DNA of 64,000 nt from Mantis religiosa (Eukaryota > Arthropoda > Insecta > Mantodea > Mantidae), in the NCBI GenBank assembly GCA_030765055.1, contig CM060955.1, positions 102,716,201-102,780,200 on the forward strand, given 5' to 3'. Shown piece after piece: positions 46,956-59,499 of this stretch. A program made the translations under genes and the position numbers. Each line of letters starts with the position of its first letter. Position 1 is the stretch's first letter. The notes beneath the pieces are model-generated. The model was not told the DNA's origin. It searched no databases and saw nothing but the letters and a program-made list of their open reading frames with translations.

Positions 46956-48722
46956 CTTATCTGTATTCTACACCAACCCTGAGTAATGAATTCTCTTATC
47001 GGTGCATTATGTATTATATCGAAATTGCGTGTACTTGACTTTACATGTCCAGTGTTTTCTAAGCTAGCTCTGTAGTTAGGAAGCAAATGCAGAGAAATCA
47101 GATTTAATTATTTTCATTTATATAGCAGAGTAGCTGACTGTAAAAACTGGGAATGAAATGAGAGGCTTCAACACATTCATGAAATAATCTGAGCGAACAG
47201 AATCCCGTTGTATTATTGCATCTATTTTGTAGCTTATTTAACTTGTGTGTCGCTCTGGTGAAAAACAGACGCGATGGACAAAAATATGAACAAAAAGTCA
47301 TAGCACTGGCAATAACACAGTCTAACAATACTTTTGAAGCATGAAACTGCGAGTGTTTCAGCAGAAACATTTTATTTGCACCATTTTTATTTCCATAAAA
47401 TCTATGTGCTATAAGAAGATTTACTGAGCATCCCCTTCTCCTGGCCGGCCCACGCAGTAACTAAATGAAACAATGCTGCCTCGCAAAACTAATGACCCAG
47501 AGAACACCGGCGTAAAATCCAGGTATGAATGTTTAAAACCCATTGATGAAACACATTCAGTAATGGATACAATTTATCCAACTGGGAATAGCTATTTCAG
47601 GCAGAAAAATATCCAAGTCGAAGCATTTCAGCTATGTGTGTTAGACCAGTCGCTTATCTGAGATTTGTGAAAAATTAAAGAGCTTTTATTTTTTAAACAT
47701 AATTTCATAGTTTGGTGAAAAAAGGGTATTTATACAACTCAAATTGTGCCCAATTTTCTTTTACAGCAATAATGTTTTCTCGCAAAAGTAATTTAATTCT
47801 GTGTGTAGTGCTCGTTTATGTTCATCTATGTAAGCCACTGGTCTGTCTCTGACCGATCTGGATACCAACATGAAAGTTCTGTGTAGCTGGGCATACCTGT
47901 CGGAGCTGATCCATTCTTTGGACCCAAGCATTTCGTGGGCATTGCAAAGAATATAGAATTTTAAACCCGAGTATCCTATTCATTTTAAAAATCTTATTTT
48001 CCACATACCAATTTTTACATGGGTATAATCCGGAAAATTTTTTGGGTTAGATCATATCTCAGATCCAGTCTCGTAATCCTGTGCCGTTTGATCGCTGATA
48101 TGATTTGTGAATTGTCCTGATAAAATAACAACTTTTTCAAGCTAATGTTGGTCGCTTCTACCTCAACTTTCCATGTAAATAATCCAATAACTTTGCGTTA
48201 CAACAGCCAAGTCACTGTTCACCATTTCCCAAATAGTCAATGATGATGATGCCCTGCAAATTTCCAAACTGTAATCTCCGGAATACAGTGGCGATTACAT
48301 TTACAAATGCTGTCAGATGATTTTACAATTTTACTGAAGACCAATATGAAATATGTATCCTAGAGCACTATTATTATGGTGACAACAAACATGCTACTTT
48401 TCGCTCAGTTGGTTTTTTCATAACATACAAAATTTCATGGTACTTACTCATTTGACATTTCTGTCATAGCTTTAATCTTAGGAATGTTAAATGCGACATG
48501 TTTCTGTCACGATACAATGAATTTTACTGGTCATTTATATAAAATATTCACATATCCAGCCATTTTCTTGAGCTCTGGAATGAATTCTTTCAACTTGTTT
48601 GTTTTTGCATCGATATAATATTTATTAAATGATAATAATCTCCTCTATACTCATTTATGAAAATATTTTACACCATTCGCTTACGATTTTCAGCTTTTGT
48701 GGGCCTGTAAATTTATGAATGT
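46956..48722. other. Unassigned AT-rich DNA
   Basis: No recognisable gene or recurring repeat. Confidence 0.45.
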
Positions 48723-48724
48723 TA

Positions 48725-49977
48725 CACAAGGTATGTGTGAATGAATATCGGGTTTTAACTTTTTATAATATTTATTACATTTAACATAGTTATAAATGAT
48801 ATGTCCAATGAAAAAGCAACTTAAAAAGCTTTGTTTGTTGGCACCAGTGTGCATGTGCGTGCAGTGTTTCTGTCGCAATCCACAGCGGTAGAAGCAAAGA
48901 TGACGACTAGTAAACAGAAAGCATTTTGTGTTTTGCAGTTTGTAAAGATTTAATTTGTAGCAACTGTGCAACGTGCGTTCCGCATTAAGATCGGTTGTGA
49001 TCCGACTAGTGATAATAACATTCGTAGATGGTATCATCAGTTTGAAGATACCGGCTGCCTTTGTAAAGGAAGAAACTGTTGAGCGAGTGAGAGAGACGTT
49101 CACTCGTAGCCGAAAGAAATCAGTCCGGAAGGCTAGTCGTGAATTACAGGTTTCTGTGTCGACTGTTTGAAAAGTTCTAAGAAGACGCTTAGGCTACGTT
49201 TTTGCCGTTTACAGTTATTACAGTCTCTAAAGCCGACAGACCACGTGTTACGTGCCAATTTCGCAAACGACATGTTGTTTCATGACGATGACGATTTTAT
49301 GGATCTTGTTGTTTTCAGTGATGAGTCGACCTTTCACCTTAGTGGATTCCACTTAAGTGAATGTTTTTTGTGCCGTTTCCCGGCGAAAAATTTATTGGTT
49401 TTTCTTTTTTGGTGAACCTACTGTAACTGGCACTTCTTACCTTGATACACTAGAGCAATGGCTCTTCCTTCAGTCGCAAGAAAATGAGCCAGAGAACCCC
49501 ATTTTCCAGCAAGATGGTGCGCTACCTCATTGGCATAACGAAGTACGCGATTGGTTGAACGTCACTGTACCCGAGCGCTGGATAGGTCGAAATGGGCCCC
49601 AATGACAGGGCTTGCTATGCATGCCCTCCACGTTCTCCTAACTTAACTCCATGCGACTTTTTCGTTTGGGGGTTCATCAAGGATCGTGTGTACGTGCCCC
49701 CGCTACCAGCTGACCTCCCTGAATTAATAAACTGGATTGAAGCAGCTGTTGTTACAATTACTGAATACACACTTATCAACGTTTGGGAAGAACTCGGCTA
49801 TAATCTTGATGTTTGCCGTGTGACAAAGGATAGCCACATTGAACATTTATAAGGTTTTTGGTAAAACTGTTTGAGTTGCTCTTTCATTTGACATATCATT
49901 TATAACTGTAAGTTGAATGTAATAAATATTATAAAGAGTTAAAAATCCAGAAACTGATTTATATACACCCTGCATTT
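48725..49977 (+). mobile_element. Mariner-type element with long TIRs
   Basis: The first about 110 bases (GTTTTAACTTTTTATAATAT, then GTTATAAATGATATGTCCAATG) match the inverted last about 120 bases. Outermost bases CACAAGG and GCAGGG are alike but not identical, so exact ends and the TA sites are approximate. The interior is a transposase pseudogene. Total about 1.25 kb. Confidence 0.82.
48905..49852 (+). pseudogene. Mariner-type transposase pseudogene
   Basis: The N-terminal part shows SKQKAFCVLQF and IRRWYHQFEDTG. Then come RKASRELQVSVSTV, LQSLKPTDHV, VVFSDESTFHLSG with the first Asp, and VNVFCAVS-like sequence after an internal deletion. IFQQDGALPHWHNEVRDW holds the second Asp and RSPNLTPCDFFVWGF the third; Asp of PDL is Asn here but the catalytic CDFF Asp is kept. 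The end LDVCRVTKDSHIEHL is typical. Frame breaks lie near 48960, 49080, 49160, 49360 and 49595. Confidence 0.88.
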
Positions 49978-50540
49978 ACTAACAGCTAAGCCGCCTTAAA
50001 GAAGGTCTCAATGTTGAAATTCCCACATCGAGGCTTACCAAACATATCAGTCTGTACGCTAGCCCCAAAATATTAATATTAGGCTTCTACTACAATTCTG
50101 TGTCAAATTTCTCTGGGTTTCGCTTATACTGCACTGAAATGTGAAGTATATGGAGATAATATAATGCAATATAGTGGGGGAGAAAGCCTGCTACGGAAGG
50201 GAAGCGGATACCTGTTACGCTACACGTCACTTCAATACAAGCCTCTTAGGGAATAAAATGTAAATTAACAATATGCCAGCAAATGTAATATGCACATCCA
50301 GAGGGAGGTTTCAACGGGATTACTTCAATCACAGCCTCTCTATAAGTTGCATAATTTCAGCCATAGCGTTTATTAATCCACAAGCTTTGATACTACTTTA
50401 AAATATTGCTGCATCCTTCAGTATTCCACATGTGCCATAGGCTAACCAAAACAGCTTGCACTGTAATTCGTTAGGTTGTTCTCCACTAGATGGCGTATCG
50501 TTTTACCATGGTTTTATCTATGACAATACGTGTTTCCATA
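49978..50540. other. Unassigned DNA
   Basis: No recognisable feature. Confidence 0.4.
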
Positions 50541-50542
50541 TA

Positions 50543-51017
50543 CGAGGGCTGTTCAATAAAGAATTATTATAATTTTTACGGTTATAATTTTTCGCACCAA
50601 AATTCAATCTTATTATATTTTGTTAGCGTAATGTGAAACAAACATGCCGTAGTAGAGTTTCAATGTTGGTACTCCTGGTTCCCGCCTGTGAGATCCAGGA
50701 AAGTTCAGACATATTCAGTATCCCCTAACGTTGCAATGGAGGCAAAATGCAGTTAAAGTTGATGTTAGAGGAAGATCCGTAGTTTCTTTCAAACGTAATC
50801 ACTGCTGATGAAACTTGGCTATATCATTTTGATCCTGAGAGCAAACAGCAAAGCTCATTGTTGAAATCTCCTTCATCGCCAACTCCCCAATAAGCAAAAG
50901 TGGTTGCTCCTGCGTGGAAAGTTATGTCATCTCATTCTTTGATATTTATGAAATGGTTTGTCGGCATGTTGTACCTCCACACACATACACACACATACAC
51001 ACACACACACACACACA

Positions 51018-51070
<53 letters not shown>

Positions 51071-51544
51071 CAGAAACTGGACATTACTACAGGGATGTCC
51101 TGAAAACATTGCAAGTCCATAACAGGCGCAAAAGACCACATTTCCATGAAGCAGGCTGGTTGCTGCACCACGATAATAATGCGCGGCTGCATATTGCCAA
51201 TGTCATTGCTGAATATCTTGCAAAAAAATCAACGTAAAGTGCATCTCTCACCCTTTCTGTAGTCCGGATTTAGCTCCATGTGACCTTTTTCTATTCCCTA
51301 ACTTGAAGAACTCCTTCGTGGAAGGCATTATCCATCATCAGATGCAGTGGTTAAGGCAGCGGAGGCGATTTTGAAGGATATCTCAAAAAATTGTTTCCAG
51401 CATGTCTTTGAAGACTGGCAGAAACGCTGGGACAAGTGAATCGCATTCATAGGAGACTATTTTGAGAAGGACCATCAAAAGTATGAGGATGAGTAAAGGT
51501 GCGTTGTCAAAAAAAGGTGACCCTTCTTTATTCAACAGCTATTG
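50543..51544 (+). mobile_element. Short mariner (subfamily S), copy 3, with CA expansion
   Basis: Begins CGAGGGCTGTTCAATAAAGA after TA (50541-50542). The right end is mutated (TTATTCAACAGCTATTG) and followed by TA. It aligns with 31902-32811 throughout and has the same missing N-terminal third. The transposase keeps TADETWLYHFD and HHDNNARLH, with a one-residue insertion next to the second Asp. About 70 bases of CA repeat lie inside the frame. Several stops and frame breaks are present. Confidence 0.88.
50978..51069 (+). repeat. CA microsatellite inside a transposase
   Basis: A mostly pure AC repeat with two T and one G interruptions. In the sister copy at 31902 the same place reads only GTACACACATCAG, so the repeat grew in this copy. 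Confidence 0.95.
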
Positions 51545-53540
51545 TATTTTAACAGTACTAATGCCAGATTCATGCATTTATATAAGCAAGAGCACTGACT
51601 TTGTTGTTCAGTTGACCTCTGTTCATCGACATTCTCAGAAACTTCCACAGAAAGGGAGCCATAATTCACAATATGTTCAGGTATTAACAGGGAAGTATAG
51701 CGAATGTTACAAATTCCTCCAAATCTTTAATATTTACATTTCCATTTGGTAATGAAGACAATGATAAAAATATACAAACCATAAAATTGTCACAATATTT
51801 TAATCCATTATCTGGGCTGCAGCGAGTTTTGCCCATGTTGTCGACTACGTCCACTTCGATAAGACAAGATACTGGAACAAGTTTTACCAAGCATAGAAAC
51901 CAGAAATATTAAAGAGAGAGATGTGTAACTGTAACAACTTTTGTGTTTTGTACGATTTTCTTTTCGCTTCGTACTTCAATCATCTAGCATGAGTGGAGGA
52001 TTTAAGATCTAGTTTTCTCATGCAAATTTATTCCTTCATTATTGGACACCACCTTCTCACATTTCTTTCTTCATATACCACTACGAACTCTTATTCAGTT
52101 GATAAGTTTCCACAGATTTCAACATTCGGCATTGAAAATGCTACTACATCTCACCTCACTGTCCAGGGGAGTTTACATTACATAATTAATCTCGAAAAAT
52201 CACAGAATTCAGAGCATAAAACAAGTTTCCAATACACTTGTGCAAATGAGAAAATATGTCACGGAGACCATTCAACCTGGGATCGAAACCTGAAACAATC
52301 TGCGAGGTGGGAAGTTGAAAACGGTCGTTATATCCCGGATTACATTCGTAGTAATTTCAACATCAGTAAAACTTTAGTTCCTTACAAATGTCAAATGGCT
52401 CCGATTAAAATTTAAACCAATTTTGTTTTCTATTTTTGGGAAGCACTCACTGGATGTTTATGAAAGGAAGAAACTTTGTTACGAAGGAGTGGCGTGTTCT
52501 TTGTTAGGAGCCTATGACAGAAATGGATGTCGTCTGTAGCGTCTGTACACCGAAATTGTAAGGCCACATTCGGTCTTCCTGACTCAGCTTCACGAGTTAT
52601 GCGTTTTTCTCTGAGTTACATTCGGCATTCTGTAAAAGATAACTATATCCCTGGAATTTTTCTTCATTTCACCTCAATTCTCGTTCCTCTTGAACTTCTA
52701 TCCTTTCGTCCTTCGTCCTTCTATCCTTTCACTTCACACTTACTTAATGCGGGCTTAGGCACAAAGGATTCCATAGTTCCAGTTGCTCAGTCACCCCTCC
52801 TAACCTTGTAATAGTCCTTGACATAGAGGTATATGACACCTCTGCGCCAGCAATTTAGCACGTCAGCTCTAGGCCAGCAGGTTGGTGTCGGAGAACATTC
52901 AGGTGTCTTTCAACCCTGCCTGGACGGCGAGTCAGTCTGACACAACAAAACCCATGAGTGTCAGGAAAAAGAAATACCATGACTACGAGAATAGGGCCGG
53001 TAAGATGAGTATCCAAAGTGCGAGATGCTTTATCCCTACAGATACTTCTCCCTTTTACCTTCTATCTGGCAGGTAAACATACAGGTGACTTGTGGCACAG
53101 TGGCGGGTTTTGGATGAAAGTCCTTCTGGGGTATAATTTAATACATACTTTTGAACTCTAGGTTTGTCTAGGATAGCACATACAGATTTAATGTCATTAG
53201 AGAAAGTGAATAAAGGACTTAAAGACAATGCTAGACAACTCATATTGGCTTTGCGTGAGAAACCGTCCTCTCGCCACTAATCTGACCGTAATCAAACCTT
53301 AAGCTGTCGAAAGCAGTTCTGCAGAAATAACTTGTTTATTACTTTTTAGTTATCCAGTAGTAGAATGCAGTGCTAATTATTCCCCTTCTGCTGCTAAAGA
53401 CATTTAAATTACTTCTATACTGCTTTCTCAAAAAATCAACACACAATTTTTCGGAAAATTGCATTGGAAATGTGTATAATGTACATTGATAGACAGTGGC
53501 GTATCCATTATAAAACGTACTTACTTAATTTACACAAACT
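51545..53540. other. Unassigned DNA with one unrecognised frame
   Basis: A 140-codon plus-strand frame at 51993-52415 (beginning MEDLRSSFLMQIYSF) is the longest non-repeat frame not assigned here. It has no motif I know and AT-rich codons. The rest shows nothing recognisable. Confidence 0.35.
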
Positions 53541-53544
53541 CAAT

Positions 53545-53766
53545 GCCCACCTGGGTAGCATGTCTGCCTCACGTTCAAGAGGTTCCGAGTTCGAATCTCG
53601 GTCAGGGCGAGTTACCTGGATAAGGTTTTTCCGGGGTTTTCCCTTATCCTGATAGACGAATGTCGGGTAACTCTAAGCTCCCTGGACCCCGGACTTACTT
53701 GAGCATCATTTCACCCATTTCATTCATCGTCCGATATAACTTAACGTTGGAGGACGTAAATTAAAA
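53545..53766 (+). mobile_element. SINE-A copy with shortened head
   Basis: GCCCACCTGGGTAGCATGTCTGCC lacks about 13 bases of the usual head, including part of the A box. B box CCGAGTTCGAATCTCGG is intact and the body and tail are standard. Confidence 0.88.
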
Positions 53767-53924
53767 AAGTATTACACGAATGCAATCCTTGCTGTTTTCC
53801 TTTTAAACATATAATGATTTATATGGAACTGGCACATTTATTTCATTATTTCAAAACGAATTGTGCTAACTAACAACTTATTATACCTAAAGTGCAGAGG
53901 AATTTTTGGAGATTCTCTATATCA

Positions 53925-54942
53925 ACTGTTGAAAATGTTCTCCATCCTACATAAGGCACAACTCAACACGTCGTTTCATGTCCCTGGCCACTCGTTGGAG
54001 GACTCTATTGTCAATTGCTTAAATCTCCTGTGTGATGTTCTGCTTTAGATCGTCCAATGTCTGGGTACGTGTGGCGTAAAGCTTGTCTTTTAAGCATCAT
54101 CATAGAACGAAGTCCGGCGATGTCAAATCCGGAGATATCGGGGGCCACAGGTTCCTGGAAATTATTCGGTCGTCAAAGAAACTTGCATTTAGTTCCATGG
54201 ATTCATTTGATATATGGCATTTAGCACCATCTTGCTGAAAATATCCTTGACTCCGCTCTACATCGTCCAGTTGCTCAAAAAACTCCATGAAAATCAGTTG
54301 GTACTTTGCACTGACAACGTACTGGTTAAGAAAAGGTTGGCTTCACTATTCTCTTTGCTGATATTGCGCACCAAACTCCAATTTTAGCCAGGTGCATAGG
54401 TGCTTCTTGGATGACATATGGATTTTGGATGGCTCAATGAACTCTGTGAGTTCACATAGCCGAATAAATGGAGCTATGCTTCATCTGTGAACCATGTGAT
54501 GGACAATAAGGCACGATTTTGCACTATGAACGTCTGAAACGAGCGAAAATAATTCAATCTTATATTCTTATCTGGTTCCTGTAGGTGATGAACAACCGTA
54601 ACCCTATATGGCTTTAGGCTTGCACTTTTCGCAGCTGTCTGACACATTGAGTAGGTGTATCCTGTTTCCTGCGACAAACATCTTAATGATATTTTGAGTG
54701 ACTGTTCCAGTCGTGCTCCTACGTCAACAACAACCATGGGAAGTTTAGATGAACGATGATTGCCTTTTTCACTCACCAGAAATCCAGTTGTTTCCAATTT
54801 GTTTACCGGTCCCAATATTGTTTCTTTTGGGAGGATTGTGAACACCTAATTCTGTTTGGTATGCCCTTTGAGTAGCTGTAATTGAATTTGTAATCCAGTA
54901 TTGCCTCTCAAAGAAGAGTCATTCATTTAATGTACAGTGCAT
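53925..54942 (-). pseudogene. Tc1/mariner-type transposase pseudogene, near full length
   Basis: The minus strand covers about 340 codons. It begins with RQYWITNSITATQRAYQTEF, then a 123-codon open part with NKLETTGFLVSEKGNH, RCLSQETGYTYS and LLSITWFTDEA, the first catalytic Asp. The next codon is a stop where Trp is usual. VWCAISAKRIV, YFQQDGAKCH (second Asp intact) and SPDLTSPDF (third Asp intact) follow, then a stop and the C-terminus with RVARDMKRRVELCL. It is related to the copies at 373-1333 and 12192-13134. TIRs were not identified. Confidence 0.85.
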
Positions 54943-55838
54943 TTTCACGTTCACTGGAAGAAAATATCGAAAACAGCTGCCAACAATAGCAGTTATGAAT
55001 AAAATATAACACCTGCGCATCTAGTGACAAGGAATCGAAACTCCAAAACTTAATTTGGTGCTAAAATTGGGTAATCTAATGAATTTTTAACGGAATAATT
55101 AAAGAAAGAAATATCAGATCTATATAAATCACTCTGTATTAGTGTTTCACTGTCTGGCTGCAAATAAATGAACTTCAACAAATTGAAGATGTGAATCCGA
55201 AACGCTACTCCACGTCAAAAATTACGCTCAGAACACTTCTCATAACTCCTTTCATACAGTAAACTTATTTGTTTCGTATTATGCACTACACCTTTCACAA
55301 GAGGTGGAAAATGGTCAAAACTCTTAAAAAATACATATCACAAATAAAAGAATTCATCTGTAGGTTCCGGAACGGCAATCCCTTAGTTGTTATAAAACTG
55401 TAAATCTCTTTCCACAGCTCCAGTATTCCATTCAACATTTTGCCTTTCTTTAGCCATCTTAAATGTCAGTAGTATGATAAATCCAAATAATTTGACTCTC
55501 AGATGTAAATAAAAAAATTAAATACTGCATGTGCTTTAATTAGATTTATAGTTTTAACACAGAAATACAATTTTATTCTCAGTTGCTGATTCCACACACA
55601 GCCTTCTCCCTGAATAATGTTCTAACAATTTGTCTTCTATATAGGCTTCATCGTGAGCAGCATTGAATGACTCCTTAGGGAAAAGCTTATGATCAGAGGC
55701 AAGATTTTGTGGCGACAATCATTTATAAAATCCGCATTAATAATTTTAATTGGTGATGTTTTGTGGTTTTTTTTACATATTCGCATTAATTTCGCGCAAA
55801 TTTTCGGGAAGAATTAATGAGTAATGGTATGGCTGAAA

Positions 55839-56880
55839 TTAAAAGTAACAAGTAACTATAGTAGCAAAACTGTTAAAACCCCTTCGTTCCAAATTAAAAT
55901 ATTTATTTGAAATTAGCAGATAGTAAGTAACATGAATAAAATCTAATATAACACACCAGACATATCCAAACTGAAGTATACAACAAGTTGTGATATTTTC
56001 GGTTTTCAAACTCGTTCTTTTGTCTGTCACAATTGAGTTATATGTAGAGAAAAATCTCTCAGTCTCAGAGTTTGACATTGGCAACCAGAGATATTGAAGG
56101 GGCTTTTCACAGAATTTTTGGCTAGGATCATCTTCTGCCTTCAATATCAGGAGTACTGTTACTGTATCTAATCGTTTATCATTACCATCATGGCTTTGTT
56201 GTTCCTCAATGCCACAAAGCTCTTTGTAATAAAGAAGCAAATCAGAATCACAAGTAATACCACTGGTTTAAAATGCATTTACTTGTTTAAATGCTGCCAT
56301 TACATGATATAAATCACCTATACTTGATTTAGAAACTAGCCTAGAAGTTTCAAACAAATTATCTAAAGCTTTTACGGTTATTGCATCATCAGTTTCTTTT
56401 GACATAATGCAGTTCAATTTAGACAAACTCATACGGCAGCAAACTTTTAGATACCCTTCTACTGCTTCTCTAACACCTGGATCCATGATATAATGTACAA
56501 GTGCACTTACTCTGTTTCCAAAGTGACCACTCTCCAATATTTCAGATTTGGTTCTCAGAGAGTTAATTCGGGAAAAAGAAGATGAGCCAAAAGTTTTTGT
56601 TTATTTTGAAACTATAATATTAAATCTGATATCAATCTGCAATTATCAGAAACAAAGGTTGCCTGTACCTTTATAATATTGCAGCCCTTGGCATCGCAAA
56701 AATGATCATTTAACAAATTTTGCGCAGGAACTGAAAGGTTTTCTTTTTAGACAAAGATGGACAGTTGCATCAAAATAGCCGGCAGTATAAGCTACTAAAT
56801 TAAACCAGCTAGACCAGGGTGTCAGTGCAGGTAATGAGAAGGGTTTAGCTTTTAAATCCGGGTGGTTTTCAGTGAGGTAT
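55839..56880 (-). pseudogene. hAT-like transposase pseudogene
   Basis: Reading the minus strand, an early part has LPALTPWSSWFNLVAYTAGYF, like the hAT block LTRWGTWLxAxxYY. Middle parts (56268-56537) follow a frame break. The last open part (55839-56240) has LPMSNSETERFFSTYNSIVT followed by DKRTSLKTENI, like the hAT C-terminal dimerisation motif (SNxxxERxFSxYKxIxxDRRxxLxxEN). The N-terminal zinc finger is not seen. The family resembles hATs with CGGBP1-like N-termini. Confidence 0.65.
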
Positions 56881-56899
56881 TGTTTGTACTCATTTGTTT

Positions 56900-58465
56900 A
56901 ACTTTCGGGCATTTCGAAATTATAAATTTTATCTTGCTTTATTTAAACTTTTAAAAAAAATTCAGGACTTCTAGTTTCATGGCATGAAGACATTAATGTT
57001 AAATTAAAGTTATATTTATGCAATTTTTAATAAATGTGAATATTTTCTATCACGACAAAAATAGAAGAAATTCGCGAAAATTCTCGAAAAAATCACTAAA
57101 AATAACTCTTGTATTCGATATTAGTAGGATTCTTTGCGATCATGAAGAACGATAGAATGATTGTTCTACCAGTCCCGATCAAACATTCATTGCTTGTTTA
57201 TATTGCACAGAGAATCCACTACTGTGATGAAGCCACGGGATTGTAACCAGTTTAGATGGTTCAGTCTAGCTGTGTGTAGCAAATAGTGGGGTCAAGAGGG
57301 AGAGGGTAAGTTCGCACCTATAGTGCCTTCCGCACCATCCCTGTACCAGGGGTACTTGTACCATCCTCAGCCACTGAAGGGGTCGAAACATCCCCTATTT
57401 TCAATATATACACAGAGCAGAAAGAAATTATGAACCTTTGATTCTGTTATATGTATTTCTGTCCAAAGCTAGTAGCTGCAACTTACATTTTATGTGGCCA
57501 AAATATTATGTGCTTATAACGGAATACATCATTAGCGTAAGTGATGCTAAAAGCTAGAGAGAAAAAGTTCCATTAAAAGTTTTTTTCTGTAATAAAACAG
57601 AAAGTCTGTCCGTGAAAGTATTAGCGAACAGTTCCATTAAAATATAATACAGGTTTGACGGTTTAAAAATGTATGTTAAGCTTATTGTACTCGGTTCACA
57701 AGACAAGAGTCCCTCCTTGCTCAGTAAAAGCTAAACTGATTGCAAGTCTCTCCGCAGAGACTTTCAATATACAGGTATTGGTATAATAATGCTAAAGAAC
57801 ATAAATAAAGAATCGACTATTGAAAATAAACCATTCTACAGCAATGTAATAGACGATGTATACGTAGTGTAATTCCTTTGAGTAATTCATATTAATCACT
57901 TCACTCACACTCACTAGGTTCATGAAGTAATGAAGTTGACATAGTAGACGATCATGTTATTTACCAGCAACGCAATGTTCAAGCGCTGCATATATTAATT
58001 AATAAGGTGACAAAAACTGGGATGCTTGCTTTTATACGGTTATTTATTTCCCTATCAATTTGCGTCACTCCATTTCTTCACTTTTCAGATGCGATTTCAG
58101 GTTCGTGGTATATAGCAGTAATGGACAAATTACATAAATGCTTGCGCCGTGTAAATGCTCTTCTCGGCGCAAGTTGACATTGTGTCAGCACGCGGAAGGG
58201 ATTCTTTTGACACCGGACGCAATATTCGTGGCTGCGTATCAACTGTCTTCACTTGTTAGGGACTTACGTGCGTCTGTGTGGCCTCTTTGCCCATGATTAT
58301 GAGGTCTTCTGCGCTTCACTATCTTTACTTCTCAGTAGCACTTACGTTCAAATGCTAGACTCCAGAATAGGACGTCGGACGGCATCGAGACCAAAGATGA
58401 GATGTACATTGAATGCACAGAGGATCTACTCAGTAGTCCGAAGACCATGACCTCCTTCTACCTGG
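56900..58465. other. Unassigned DNA
   Basis: Mostly AT-rich. No recognisable gene or recurring repeat. Confidence 0.4.
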
Positions 58466-58469
58466 GAGT

Positions 58470-58880
58470 GATGGAAATTCCGGGGCTCTTTCCATAGGGC
58501 AATACCTGGTTTTGTAAAAAGCTCCCCCATCGACAACAACGTCCAGACGGGATGGAGGTGGATACGTCACTTACGCGCATAACCCCGCAGGGAAGACTGC
58601 CAAAAACCTGTGTGGGGATCTAGCACACCTTTACTAGCTCTGCAGGCTAGTACCTGGGACTTGTTAGGCAACCCTTTACACCCTCCGAGCGGCCGGGGCC
58701 TGGCCGGAGGCACCCGATTTCCCGTGGGTGTCGGGAACACACTGCCCCTCAAGTCCAACCCAATTCGAACAACTCTCCGGCGGGAGGGACTCAGCAGTTC
58801 GGCCCGAGGTTCATCTAGTAACGTGAGAGGTACCACAAGTGCTAAGGTTGCGCAGCGCCCGCACCACAGCAGCTGAAGGG
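58470..58880 (+). other. GC-rich island, possibly a LINE 5' region
   Basis: Markedly GC- and CpG-richer than its surroundings. An 88-codon plus-strand frame (58610-58876) is Gly/Pro/Ser/Arg-rich. GC-rich leaders of this kind occur at the 5' ends of some LINEs, but I see no endonuclease or RT frame after it. Assignment is tentative. Confidence 0.3.
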
Positions 58881-59499
58881 GACGGATGCCCTCCCTTACA
58901 GGAAGATGAGATGGACAGCAGACACAGTGGACAACAAAATCTAAGAACAGAGCTACACTGAGGACACTGGAGAAAGTAGCTACCCAGTTTGTTCGTGTGT
59001 ATATACAAATAAATCTGTACCATAATGGTATACGTGTTAAGTGTGTTAAGTAAATAATGACCGTGCTAAGGACACGAAGGTACGCTGTTACTGGAGCGTC
59101 AGCAACTGCACAAGGCTCTTTGGTTTTGCGACCATAATGAGCTTCCCAATGCTACTCCCTTCGCAGCAAGGGTCTTTGCTCTCAAGGGATTTAAGGGCTT
59201 ATCATCATCAGTATCATTACCTTCTTCACTTCAAGGATTAGGCATTTCTTCCTGTTCCGTCTTCGTATTCTATCAGCTATTCCTATCTTTTTCTAGGGCG
59301 TTCTACATCTCTTCCTTCACGAGGATTATATCATCTTATTAAACCCGGCACACTTTCTTTCTTCATCCATTCTATTCATATGTTTTTTGCAGTTCTGTAT
59401 ATATTCTATTTTGTCCTGTAATTTATATATGCCTTGTTCCTCCGGAATAGTTTCATTTCTTATTAAATCTTGTCAAGTAGATAAACTCTTTTTAATAAC

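Noticed and set aside
47104..47370. A possible LINE end (minus strand, KLNKLQNR)
   Set aside because: One short match without neighbouring RT blocks; too weak to annotate.
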